From: GCA-003244245 sp049673305 | GTDB lineage: Bacteria; Actinomycetota; Actinomycetes; Mycobacteriales; Pseudonocardiaceae | Length of the DNA: 64,000 nucleotides | Assembly (NCBI GenBank): GCA_049673305.1 | Contig: JBATXM010000009.1 | Location: 84,699-148,698, forward strand | Reading direction: 5' to 3' | The notes under the pieces: generated by a model | Database searches by the model: none | What the model was told of the DNA's origin: nothing | Seen by the model: the letters and a program-made list of their open reading frames with translations, nothing else | Position numbers and translations under genes: made by a program | Shown here: in pieces, positions 23,578 through 30,883 of the stretch | Position numbering within the stretch: position 1 is the first letter of the stretch | How the letters are laid out: every line of letters starts with the position of its first letter

Positions 23578-23824
23578 CTGATCCCTCCTGGCTGACGTAC
23601 TGCCGCACGGCGGCCCGTTGAGCGGCGTAGGTGGTCAGCCGGTCCTCGCTGTCAATGCCGGCGGCCTGGCGCTCGGCGACGGCCCGGGCGTAGGCGCGTC
23701 GGGTGGCTTCTCGTTGCGCCACCTTCGCCAGCCATGCGGAGACGTCCAGTCCATCTTGCTGGGCCTCGCGGCGTATCTGAGCTGCCGTGTCAGCCTCTAG
23801 ACTGATTGTCATACGAGTTCGCAT
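23567..23824 (-). CDS. Ribbon-helix-helix antitoxin candidate
   Basis: 85 aa. An N-terminal RHH motif RMTISLEADTAAQIRREAQQ and DVSAWLAKVAQREATRR is followed by a charged tail (QAAGIDSEDRLTTYAAQR) that would wrap the toxin. ATG at 23824. It precedes and overlaps the MazF-like gene, so the two are probably co-translated. RHH antitoxins usually repress their own promoter; the sequence just upstream has a repeated CATACGA but it is partly within the first codons. Confidence 0.65.
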   Translation of the reverse strand: MRTRMTISLEADTAAQIRREAQQDGLDVSAWLAKVAQREATRRAYARAVAERQAAGIDSEDRLTTYAAQRAAVRQYVSQEGSGAA

Positions 23825-24046
23825 ACGACAGACTGTAACATCCGGCTTACCGGTGGTTGTGGTTAGCGGGGGGCGCTGTTGCAGTCCCTTGGCGCGAGAG
23901 CTGGCGTGTGCGACATCCCGTGGGTTCCCTCGCCAGTCCCAGAAGGAACCTGGTCAAGACCATCCCAGACCGGCTGGAACCTCCGCAGAAACCTACGGGA
24001 TATCCTGCACACCAACCAGAACCGACCGAGTCCACCGAGTTGACGG

Positions 24047-24361
24047 TTGGCCGTAGCTTCGGACCTCACGGGATGTAGCACAGTAACGCTGACCGCGCTG
24101 CTCCGAAGAGCCTTCACCCGAGACCATGCGGCTCAAGCCGCAGTGGAGGCCGTCCAGGAGGGGGACCGTGATGCCGCGCAAGAACTCGCCGGGTACCTGG
24201 TGGACCACGCCGGACGCAATCACGAGTTCGGGTGTGAGCTCCAGGCGTGGATTGCAGACACACGACAGACCCTGAACATCGGCGACAACTTCAACATCAT
24301 CTCGGGAGGTGACATCGGCAAGGCGATCCAAGCCCGCGATGTCGGATCCATCACCATGTGA
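24047..24361 (+). CDS. Small helical protein with RHIM/amyloid-like C-terminal motif
   Basis: About 104 aa from a TTG with no clear ribosome site, so the start is uncertain. The body (AAQAAVEAVQEGDRDAAQELAGYLVDHAG) is a small helical domain. The C-terminus reads NIGDNFNIISGGDIGKAIQARDVGSITM. The ISGG...IQARDV pattern is a short repeat-like motif common at protein ends or linkers in actinobacteria. It resembles RHIM-like/PP amyloid-signalling motifs associated with NLR-type and cell-death proteins. No NLR gene is adjacent. It lies in a degraded accessory pocket and could be a remnant of a larger system. Confidence 0.45.
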   Translation: MAVASDLTGCSTVTLTALLRRAFTRDHAAQAAVEAVQEGDRDAAQELAGYLVDHAGRNHEFGCELQAWIADTRQTLNIGDNFNIISGGDIGKAIQARDVGSITM

Positions 24362-24661
24362 AGAGCCACAACAGCGAGGCCTACGCATTACTTCGCCGAC
24401 CAGGCTTGCCTTGCCAAAGGAGTCGGAATGGAACAACAAATCCACCGAAGTGGGCATCATCGCAGGTCACGGGATCGATAATGCCTCCAAGTGGATAACT
24501 TATTTCATTCCGGCTACAAAGCGCCAGGAGGAGTCCCGGTAGTAATGGCCGGAAAAAGTGCCGTGCTCGAAATATCTGGACGGCGTCAGCTGGTGGAGAC
24601 AATCAGATCGACCGAGTGTACCCGCAGTTCACACTCGAAGCATGAGGTTTGCTTCGCGGAT
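24362..24661. other. Intergenic stretch without a supported gene
   Basis: This 300-base stretch has lower GC than its surroundings. A 42-codon open segment ending at 24542 (ITYFIPATKRQEESR) has no start or ribosome site. GAAGAGCCACAA at 24362 partly matches the 25-base repeat core found elsewhere. Nothing further could be assigned. Confidence 0.4.
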
Positions 24662-24956
24662 CTAGACGGGCAAACCCGCCCGGTAGGCCATCCCGCGCAG
24701 TTCCCGGCCCACCGCGTCCTGCTTGGACCGGGCAACCAGTTCGATGACGACCACACGCTCGTAGTCTCCGGTCTCCAACGCTGTGCGCGCCCGCCACTAC
24801 GCGCACCGAGTCCACCTCAGCTAGCACGAGATCGAACGCGCCAGCGGTGGCCAGCACGTACAGGCCACCCCAGACAGCACGGAGCTGCCTCAGCCGGACA
24901 CCGATCGTCCGCGCGTCGTCGTCAACGTCCACCCGCCACAGCGTAGTTGTATCCAC
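24662..24956 (-). pseudogene. Internally deleted XRE regulator relic
   Basis: The 5' part reads VDVDDDARTIGVRLRQLRA, the start of the HTH domain in the same XRE/TPR family as the relic at 22918. The 3' part, in another frame, reads ELVARSKQDAVGRELRGMAY and ends RAGLPV with TAG at 24664-24662. The roughly 350 residues in between are missing. About 80 bases at the 3' end are nearly identical to the 22918 relic. The start overlaps the tandem repeat at 24943-24979. Confidence 0.55.
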
Positions 24957-24979
24957 TATGGGTAGTTGTATCCACTATG
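24943..24979. repeat. Tandem 19-base repeat at the start of the XRE relic
   Basis: The 18-base unit GTAGTTGTATCCACTATG occurs twice (24943-24960 and 24962-24979), period 19. The unit has TAGT...ACTA symmetry. The position, directly at the 5' end of a former HTH regulator gene, suggests the duplicated operator of that regulator, left behind after the gene decayed. Confidence 0.6.
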
Positions 24980-25169
24980 AGGACCCGAGCGCCGCGCGGC
25001 TCAAAACCACCAGGGGCACGGCGGGCGGTCCACCGTGAGCCCGGGTCGGTAGGCTGGTTCGGCCGTCAGAGGGATGGCGATCCGTCCACCTGGCCCGCTG
25101 GCGAGATGTTCAGCGAACACCGTCCTCGTGGCTGCCTAGGTACCGTCCGGTTGAAGAGGGTGTGTCGTG

Positions 25170-26609
25170 ATGTCAACGGAGGAATCCGCAGGTGTGGGAC
25201 CCCGGTCTGGCTACCGCACCGACGCGGTAGCTGCCACTGCCCAGGACACACCTGAGGGGACGGTACTCCGGCTCGCTGGCCGGGTCGTCCTCTGGCGCCG
25301 GATGGGCGGGCTGATCTTCGGGCACGTGCAGGACCGCAGTGGACGGGTACAGATGTCGCTGTCCAGAGACGAGCTGGGGGCGGAGCTCTTCAAGGAATGG
25401 TCACGGGCGGTCAAGGTCGGCGACTTCGTCGGGATCGCCGGGCGCCTCTACACCACCCGGCTCGGCGAACGTACAGTCGCGGTGTCCGAGCTGACCGTGT
25501 TGAATCGGACGGTCCGCGCGTTACCGGACAAGTGGCAGGGCCTGTCGAACGTGGAGGCCCGCTACCGACGCCGCTACCTCGACCTGCTGGTGAACGCCGA
25601 GTCCCGGGAACGGTTCCGGACCAGAGCGAGGATCATCCGGCGGATCCGCCGGTTCCTCGACGACAACGACTTTCTTGAAGTCGAGACGCCGATCCTGCAA
25701 GAGGCGGCCTCCGGCGCGGCCGCACGGCCGTTCGTGACCCGGCACAACGCCTTGGGCGAGGACTTCTACCTGCGGATCTCGCCGGAAACACTGCTGAAAC
25801 GCGCTGTCGTCGGCTCACTGGAACGCGTCTATGAGCTGGGCCGCAACTTCCGAAACGAAGGCATGGACGCCTCCCATCTCCAGGAATTCACGATGCTGGA
25901 GTGGTACACGGCCTACTGGGACTACCGCGACAACATGACGTTCATCCGCGAACTGATCCTCGCGGTGCTCGACGACGTCCTTGGCACCCGTACCGTCACC
26001 TATGGCAGCGTAAAGCTGGACTTCGGCGCCGAATGGCCGGAGCTGGACTACCGGACCGAAATCGCTCGGCGAACCGGTATCGACCTTACCGTCGTTCGCG
26101 ACCTGCCGGCGCTGCAAGAGCGGGTCGCCGAGCTTGGTCTGGACGTCGAGGGGGCGATGTCCTACGCGGGGCTCGTCGATCTGCTGTACAAGAAGACGGT
26201 TCGGCCCGAGCTCATCCAGCCATGTTTTCTGGTGCATCACCCCGCGGAGCTAGCCCCGCTCGCCCGGCGCAGCGACGAGGACCCCACCAGGCTCGACATG
26301 TTCCAGGTCGTCGTGAACGGCTGGGAGATCGTCAAGGCGTACTCAGAACTGATCGACCCGGTCGAGCAGCGACGACGGCTGGAGGAACAAGCCGAGCTGC
26401 GTGCGGCCGGCGACGACGAGACCATGATGATGGAAGAGGACTTCATTGAAGCGATGGAATACGGGATGCCACCGATGTCCGGCCTCGGCCTCGGAATCGA
26501 CCGGTTCGTCGCCCTGCTCACTGACGCTCCCACCCTCCGAGAAGTCGTCCTCTTCCCGGCCATGCGCGGCACCAAGAAAGGCCAGCCCGTCCCGGACGCC
26601 ACCACCTGA
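25170..26609 (+). CDS. lysS: Lysine--tRNA ligase, class II
   Basis: Charges tRNA-Lys. An OB-fold anticodon-binding domain (residues about 35-140, GRVVLWRRMGGLIFGHVQD) is followed by the class II core: motif 1 around IIRRIRRFLDD, motif 2 FRNEGMDASHLQEF and motif 3 GLGLGIDRFVALL. Length is 479 aa. ATG at 25170 directly follows a GTG at 25167; GAAGAGGG lies upstream. The gene stands alone between rplJ and rplA, among decayed genes. Whether it is the only LysRS cannot be told from the window. The 3' end forms one arm of the terminator. Confidence 0.93.
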   Translation: MSTEESAGVGPRSGYRTDAVAATAQDTPEGTVLRLAGRVVLWRRMGGLIFGHVQDRSGRVQMSLSRDELGAELFKEWSRAVKVGDFVGIAGRLYTTRLGERTVAVSELTVLNRTVRALPDKWQGLSNVEARYRRRYLDLLVNAESRERFRTRARIIRRIRRFLDDNDFLEVETPILQEAASGAAARPFVTRHNALGEDFYLRISPETLLKRAVVGSLERVYELGRNFRNEGMDASHLQEFTMLEWYTAYWDYRDNMTFIRELILAVLDDVLGTRTVTYGSVKLDFGAEWPELDYRTEIARRTGIDLTVVRDLPALQERVAELGLDVEGAMSYAGLVDLLYKKTVRPELIQPCFLVHHPAELAPLARRSDEDPTRLDMFQVVVNGWEIVKAYSELIDPVEQRRRLEEQAELRAAGDDETMMMEEDFIEAMEYGMPPMSGLGLGIDRFVALLTDAPTLREVVLFPAMRGTKKGQPVPDATT

Positions 26610-26654
26610 GCGGGGGGGACGGGGCCCGTGGCGGGCCCCCCGCTCAGGTGGTGG
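26599..26654. terminator. Bidirectional terminator between lysS and rplA
   Basis: Perfect 19-base arms at 26599-26617 and 26636-26654 (ACCACCTGAGCGG / CCGCTCAGGTGGT core) enclose an 18-base loop that itself contains GGCCCG/CGGGCC. The left arm includes the lysS TGA, and the rplA stop lies 10 bases after the right arm. The convergent position supports a two-way terminator. Confidence 0.85.
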
Positions 26655-26664
26655 CAGGTCCCGC

Positions 26665-27384
26665 TCAGGGGGTGGCGGGCTCGTCGGCGAGCAGGTTGCG
26701 GGTGCGGCTGGGGTCTACGGGGATACCAGGGCCCATGGTGGTGGAGAAATTGACCTTCTTCAGATAGCGCCCCTTCGCGGTCGAGGGCTTGCTTCGCAGC
26801 ACCTCGTCGAGCGCGGCGGCATAGTTCTCCACTAGCTTGCTGGTATCGAATGACACCTTGCCGATAATCAAGTGGAGATTGGACTGCTTGTCCACCCGGA
26901 AGTTAATCTTGCCGCCCTTGATATCCACGATAGCCTTAGCCACGTCGGGAGTGACGGTGCCGGTCTTGGGATTGGGCATCAAGCCTCGTGGGCCGAGAAT
27001 CCTGGCGATCCGGCCGACCTTGGCCATCTGGTCGGGCGCCGCGATAGCGGCGTCAAAGTCCAGCCAACCGCCCTGAATGCGCTCGATGAGATCTTCAGAG
27101 CCGACCGCGTCAGCGCCAGCGGCTACTGCCTCGGCCGCTCGGTCACCGGTGGCGAAAACAATGACCCGGACGGTCTTGCCGGTGCCATGCGGCAGGCTCA
27201 CCGTGCCGCGAACCATCTGATCGGCCTTGCGGGGATCAACGCCCAGTTGCATGGCCACCTCGACAGTGGCGTCCATCTTGCTCGGGGACGTCTCCTTAGC
27301 CAGCTCCGCAGCCTGCAGTGGGCTGTAGAGCAAGCTGCGGTCGATTTTCTCGGCGGCCTGACGATAGGCCTTACTGCGCTTCAT
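26665..27384 (-). CDS. rplA: 50S ribosomal protein L1
   Basis: Binds the L1 stalk of 23S rRNA, guides E-site tRNA, and represses the L11 operon in other bacteria. The 239-aa sequence starts MKRSKAYRQAAEKIDRSLLY and contains VSLPHGTGKTVRVIVFATG and the L1 signature KVGRIARILGPRGLMPNPK. ATG at 27384. Downstream of rplK by 76 bases. Confidence 0.97.
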   Translation of the reverse strand: MKRSKAYRQAAEKIDRSLLYSPLQAAELAKETSPSKMDATVEVAMQLGVDPRKADQMVRGTVSLPHGTGKTVRVIVFATGDRAAEAVAAGADAVGSEDLIERIQGGWLDFDAAIAAPDQMAKVGRIARILGPRGLMPNPKTGTVTPDVAKAIVDIKGGKINFRVDKQSNLHLIIGKVSFDTSKLVENYAAALDEVLRSKPSTAKGRYLKKVNFSTTMGPGIPVDPSRTRNLLADEPATP

Positions 27385-27460
27385 ATCGCTGTCCTTACGT
27401 CACCGGATCAGTGTGGTGCGGACCAGCGCCGGCCCTCCCACAGGTACAGGTCTTACAGAT

Positions 27461-27898
27461 TCAGTCGACGACCGTGATGCCCATCGAGCGAGCGGTCCCA
27501 GCGATGATTTTGATCGCGGCGTCAATGTCGTTGGCGTTGAGGTCTTCGCGCTTGCGCTCAGCGATGGCCCGGAGCTGCTCACGACCGATTTTGGCAACCT
27601 TGGCCTTGTTCGGCTCCGCAGATCCCTTGGCCACTCCGGCCGCTTTGAGCAGCAGGATCGAGGCGGGCGGAGTCCTGAGCACGAAGTCGAACGAGCGGTC
27701 CTCGTAAACCGAGATTACCGCAGGTACCACCTCACCACGGTTGTTCTGCGTCGCGGCGTTGTAAGCCTTGCAGAACTCCATGATGTTCAGACCGTGTGGA
27801 CCCAGCGCCTGCCCGACCGAGGCCGGGTTCGCGGTGCCAGCCTCTAGTGCGAGCTTCACGGTGGCCGTGAGCTTGCGCCGCTTCTTCTTGGGGGGCAT
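27461..27898 (-). CDS. rplK: 50S ribosomal protein L11
   Basis: GTPase-associated-centre protein needed for RelA activation and the thiopeptide target. It starts MPPKKKRRKLTATVKLALEAG, has the conserved GQALGPHGLNIMEFCKAYN and an intact C-terminal rRNA-binding domain (REDLNANDIDAAIKIIAGTA). Length is 145 aa. The N-terminal Pro residues that determine thiostrepton sensitivity were not analysed further. Operon order secE-nusG-rplK-rplA is canonical. Confidence 0.97.
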   Translation of the reverse strand: MPPKKKRRKLTATVKLALEAGTANPASVGQALGPHGLNIMEFCKAYNAATQNNRGEVVPAVISVYEDRSFDFVLRTPPASILLLKAAGVAKGSAEPNKAKVAKIGREQLRAIAERKREDLNANDIDAAIKIIAGTARSMGITVVD

Positions 27899-27979
27899 AG
27901 TTCCTTCCTCGGGCTGTGGTCCTTACGGCCGCCTGGGTGGGGTCCGGCCGTGGGGGCCGGAATCAGGGCTCGCGAAGGG

Positions 27980-28792
27980 TCAAATCTTAGCGACCTGGCT
28001 AAACGAGAGTTCGACCGGAGTCTCCCGACCGAAGATCGACACCAACACCTTGAGCTTCTGCGCGTCCACGTTGACCTCGTTGATCGTCGCCGGCAACGTG
28101 GCAAACGGACCATCCATGACGGTGACCGACTCACCCACCTCGAAGTCAACCTCGATCGCAGGCTTGGCGCCACCAATGCCTACCGCATGCTTGCCGGCAC
28201 CGACCGGTACCTTGGGCTGCGCCACCCGGGGAGCGAGGAACTTCAGCACCTCGTCCAGGGTCAGCGGCGAGGGCCGCGAGGTGGCACCGACGAAGCCGGT
28301 CACCCCCGGCGTGTTGCGCACGGCGCTCCACGAGGGGTCGTTAAGGTCCATCCGGACCAGGATGTAGCCGGGCAGCACCTTGCGCTGCACCTGTTTGCGC
28401 TGGCCATTCTTGATCTCGGTGACCTCTTCGGTGGGCACTTCCACCTGGAAGATGTAGTCCTCTACGTCCAGGGTCTGGATCCGGGTCTCCAGGTTCGCCT
28501 TCACCTTGTTCTCGTAGCCGGCGTAGGAGTGCACCACGTACCACTGGCCCGGAGCGTTGGCCAGCGCGGACCGGAGCTCGTCGACCGGGTCAGCAGGACC
28601 GGGCACCTCGACCTCGGCCGCCTCCGCGTCCTGGTCAGCTTCCGCACTGTTCTCGGCGAGCTCGGGGGTATCGACCTCGGGTGTGTCCACCTCAGGCATA
28701 TCGATCTGGGGCGTACCGGCGCCGAACAGCCCCGTCAGCTCCTGCCCGCCTTCGGCGGAAGTCTCTCCGGGGGAAGTCACAGTCGGTCTCAC
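27980..28792 (-). CDS. nusG: Transcription termination/antitermination protein NusG
   Basis: Binds RNA polymerase and couples to S10 or Rho. An acidic N-terminal extension of about 80 residues (SAEADQDAEAAEVEVPGPAD) precedes the NGN domain, which begins QWYVVHSYAGYENKVKANLE. The KOW domain (GESVTVMDGPFATLPATINEV) is at the end. The extension contains repeated MPEVDTPEVDTPEL, frequent in actinobacterial NusG but variable in length. GTG at 28792, or an internal GTG at 28780, may start translation. Length is 270 aa. Confidence 0.95.
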   Translation of the reverse strand: MRPTVTSPGETSAEGGQELTGLFGAGTPQIDMPEVDTPEVDTPELAENSAEADQDAEAAEVEVPGPADPVDELRSALANAPGQWYVVHSYAGYENKVKANLETRIQTLDVEDYIFQVEVPTEEVTEIKNGQRKQVQRKVLPGYILVRMDLNDPSWSAVRNTPGVTGFVGATSRPSPLTLDEVLKFLAPRVAQPKVPVGAGKHAVGIGGAKPAIEVDFEVGESVTVMDGPFATLPATINEVNVDAQKLKVLVSIFGRETPVELSFSQVAKI

Positions 28793-28862
28793 TTTCTTTC
28801 AACGTGCGTCATGCCGTGCTGATCGTCAAGGCCAACGCCGGCCATACCGACCGTACCCAGGA

Positions 28863-29171
28863 TCATCCGAACACGGCCAGCACAGCCCTACCCAGCCCCA
28901 TGTCTAACAATGCAACGAACGCCACCATGAAGCTGACAAAGACCAGCACGACCGCGGTGTAGACCACCAGCTCCCGGCGGCTTGGCCAGATCACCTTGCT
29001 GAGCTCGGAGACGACCTCGCGGAGGAACCGAACCAGCCGGGCCGGCGCAGCCGTCTTAGCCACAGTGGCGTCGCGAGCCCTGGTGGGCTGGTCCTTGCCG
29101 ACGACCCCAGACCGTCGCACCTCAGCTTGCTCCAACCAGTTCTCCGTTTCGTGGGCGCGATCATCGCTCAC
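28863..29171 (-). CDS. secE: Preprotein translocase subunit SecE
   Basis: Essential small subunit of the SecYEG channel. 102 aa: a polar N-terminus of about 45 residues, the amphipathic helix FLREVVSELSKVIWPSRREL and one membrane segment (YTAVVLVFVSFMVAFVALLD). The WPSR motif is the family signature. It lies between tRNA-Trp and nusG, the same order as in mycobacteria. Confidence 0.95.
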   Translation of the reverse strand: MSDDRAHETENWLEQAEVRRSGVVGKDQPTRARDATVAKTAAPARLVRFLREVVSELSKVIWPSRRELVVYTAVVLVFVSFMVAFVALLDMGLGRAVLAVFG

Positions 29172-29234
29172 GCTGGTGATCCTCCACTTCGCCGGACTAT
29201 CTGGCGGTTGAACCCTCGCCAGTTCAGGTCAACG

Positions 29235-29307
29235 CAGGGGCGACAGGACTTGAACCTGCAACCTGCGGTTTTGGAGACCGCTGCTCTACCAGTTGAGCTA
29301 CACCCCT
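29235..29307 (-). tRNA. tRNA-Trp (anticodon CCA)
   Basis: 73-base cloverleaf on the minus strand. Acceptor AGGGGTG pairs with CGCCCCT; D-arm is GCTCAACTGGTAGAGC; anticodon loop CTCCAAA gives CCA; T-arm is GCAGGTTCAAGTCCTGT; discriminator is G. No encoded CCA end. It sits 63 bases upstream of secE, as trpT does in mycobacteria. Confidence 0.95.
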
Positions 29308-29426
29308 TTACCGGACGTCTCCTGCGAACGGTTATCACCGGGCACGAGAGATCCGCTGGTAACCCAGGAACCAGAGTGTATGCCACCAGAGCCAGCCCAC
29401 ACCAACTGCCCCGTGCGGCGCAGCGG

Positions 29427-29852
29427 TCAGGCTAGCGCGACGGTAGCGCTGGCTTGGCCTAGCACAGACTGGGCGGCGCAGCGGGCGGTTATAGTGACGA
29501 TGACGGTGCCGTCGTCGCGTCGTTGCGCTACTGTGCCAGAGAATTCGACGAGCGCCCCTTCCGCGTCGTCGGGCACGACGACCGGGCGGGTAAAGCGGGC
29601 CGCGCACTCCACGACAGCGGCCGGGTCACCAGCCCAGGTCGTCACCAGGCGGTTGGCCAGCGCCATGGTGAGCATCCCGTGCGCGATGACGTCAGGTAGT
29701 CCCGCCTCCCGAGCGGCTCGCCCGTTCCAGTGGATCGGGTTGAAGTCGCCGGAAGCTCCGGCGTAGCGGACCAGGTCAGCCCGGGTGACGCGAACCCGCA
29801 ACCCAGGCAGCTCGTCACCTTCAGTGACCTCATCATGGCGGCGCCGGCTCAC
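29427..29852 (-). CDS. MaoC-family (3R)-hydroxyacyl dehydratase, HadB type
   Basis: Single hot-dog-fold hydratase/dehydratase. It carries the catalytic pair in the loop YAGASGDFNPIHWNGRAA (Asp and His) and VIAHGMLTMALANRL. The GTG at 29852 overlaps the hadA-like stop by four bases (GTGA), giving 141 aa; longer open frames upstream are spurious. HadB is the catalytic partner of HadA in the FAS-II dehydratase of mycobacteria, where the same tRNA-hadAB-rpmG neighbourhood is found. No hadC follows; tRNA-Trp comes next. The acyl chain length used here is unknown. Confidence 0.85.
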   Translation of the reverse strand: MSRRRHDEVTEGDELPGLRVRVTRADLVRYAGASGDFNPIHWNGRAAREAGLPDVIAHGMLTMALANRLVTTWAGDPAAVVECAARFTRPVVVPDDAEGALVEFSGTVAQRRDDGTVIVTITARCAAQSVLGQASATVALA

Positions 29853-30310
29853 CGGTCTTCTCCCGCGTCGACGCTGCGGACAACCAGCATGGACCGGGCT
29901 GTCGTCACCGGATCGCCGGCAGTGTCCGTGATCTGGCAGCACACCCTGAGCATGTCGTTACCCCCCATGGCACGCACGCCTTCGACATGCAGCGTCGCGG
30001 CAAGCTCATCACCGGCCCGGATCGGCCGATGGTGGGTGAAGGACTGGGTGCCGTGCACCATCCGGCTGTAGTCCAGACCAAGATCGGGGTCGCAGACCAG
30101 AGCGTGCTGCGCGCGCAGGGCCAAGATGATCGCGAAGGTGGGGGGGGCGATCACATCGGAGTACCCGCAAGCTCGGGCCGCGCTGGGATCACGGTAGACG
30201 GCGTCGTCGTCGCCGATGGCCTGGGCGAATTCCCGGATCGTCTCACGCCCCACCTGGTAAGTACCCGCCAAGGGGTAGCAGCGGCCGAGGAAGGTGGGAT
30301 CTAGTGCCAT
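29849..30310 (-). CDS. MaoC-like dehydratase N-terminal protein, HadA type
   Basis: 153 aa, starting MALDPTFLGRCYPLAGTYQVGRE at the ATG at 30310. The open frame upstream overlaps rpmG and is not used. The hot-dog fold of the UPF0336/HadA group is seen in IREFAQAIGDDDAVYRDPSAA and HGTQSFTHHRPIRAGDEL. In HadA proteins the catalytic residues are partly missing and the subunit shapes the substrate channel of the HadAB heterodimer. Coupled to hadB by GTGA overlap, and 32 bases after rpmG. Confidence 0.87.
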   Translation of the reverse strand: MALDPTFLGRCYPLAGTYQVGRETIREFAQAIGDDDAVYRDPSAARACGYSDVIAPPTFAIILALRAQHALVCDPDLGLDYSRMVHGTQSFTHHRPIRAGDELAATLHVEGVRAMGGNDMLRVCCQITDTAGDPVTTARSMLVVRSVDAGEDR

Positions 30311-30342
30311 CCGGGTAAGCCAGCTGGGCAGCGCTGGATGGC

Positions 30343-30507
30343 TCAGCGGGTCTCGCGGTGCGCCCGGTGCGTGTTGCAGTTCGGGCAATACTTGCGGATG
30401 GTGAGCCGGTCAGGGTCGTTGCGCCGGTTCTTCTTGGTGATGTAGTTGCGGTGCTTGCACTCCTCGCACGCCAACGTGATCTTGGGACGAACATCAGTGG
30501 CGGCCAC
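30343..30507 (-). CDS. rpmG: 50S ribosomal protein L33
   Basis: 54-aa protein beginning (M)AATDVRPKITLACEECKHRN from a GTG at 30507, ending KYCPNCNTHRAHRETR. The two CxxC pairs (CEEC and CPNC) form a zinc ribbon, so this is the zinc-containing (C+) form. A C- paralogue expressed in zinc starvation is usual elsewhere in actinobacterial genomes. It sits directly between tRNA-Met and hadA, as rpmG2 does in mycobacteria. Confidence 0.95.
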   Translation of the reverse strand: MAATDVRPKITLACEECKHRNYITKKNRRNDPDRLTIRKYCPNCNTHRAHRETR

Positions 30508-30606
30508 GGGTGCCTCTCTCTCGCCGACGCTGTCATCAACTGCTCTGCTGTCATCTACTGCGGTGGGGGCCTGCTACGGCCAGCGCTTCGTGCGCCGGAC
30601 CGATGG

Positions 30607-30679
30607 TAGCGGTGGCCGGACTCGAACCGGCGACACAGCGATTATGAGCCGCTTGCTCTTCCGACTGAGCTACACCGCC
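30607..30679 (-). tRNA. tRNA-Met (elongator, anticodon CAT)
   Basis: 73 bases plus an encoded CCA (30606-30604). Acceptor GGCGGTG pairs with CACCGCT; D-arm GCTCAGTCGGAAGAGC; anticodon loop CTCATAA gives CAT; T-arm GCCGGTTCGAGTCCGGC. The paired first base and absence of initiator-type GGG stem pairs in the anticodon arm point to elongator Met. Confidence 0.92.
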
Positions 30680-30701
30680 TTCGCGGGCGACCCCTCCCAC
30701 G

Positions 30702-30774
30702 AGCCCCAATACGGAATCGAACCGTAGACCTTCTCCTTACCATGGAGACGCTCTGCCGTCTGAGCTATTGGGGC
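30702..30774 (-). tRNA. tRNA-Thr (anticodon GGT)
   Basis: 73-base cloverleaf. Acceptor GCCCCAA pairs with TTGGGGC; D-arm GCTCAGACGGCAGAGC; anticodon stem TCTCC/GGAGA around loop ATGGTAA gives GGT; T-arm TACGGTTCGATTCCGTA. It is 22 bases upstream of tRNA-Met, so the two are probably co-transcribed ahead of rpmG. Confidence 0.94.
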
Positions 30775-30883
30775 AGTTGTCCTCAACCGCTGTCCTCTAC
30801 TGGAGCGCAATCCTACACAACCTCGGCCACCCAACCTCGAAGCGGTCCGCGCAACCGCCGATCCAGTGCTCATCGTCGCGTGG

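Noticed and set aside
24309..24542. 77-codon gene after the amyloid-motif protein
   Set aside because: It overlaps the preceding gene, lacks a ribosome site and reads as random in its first half.
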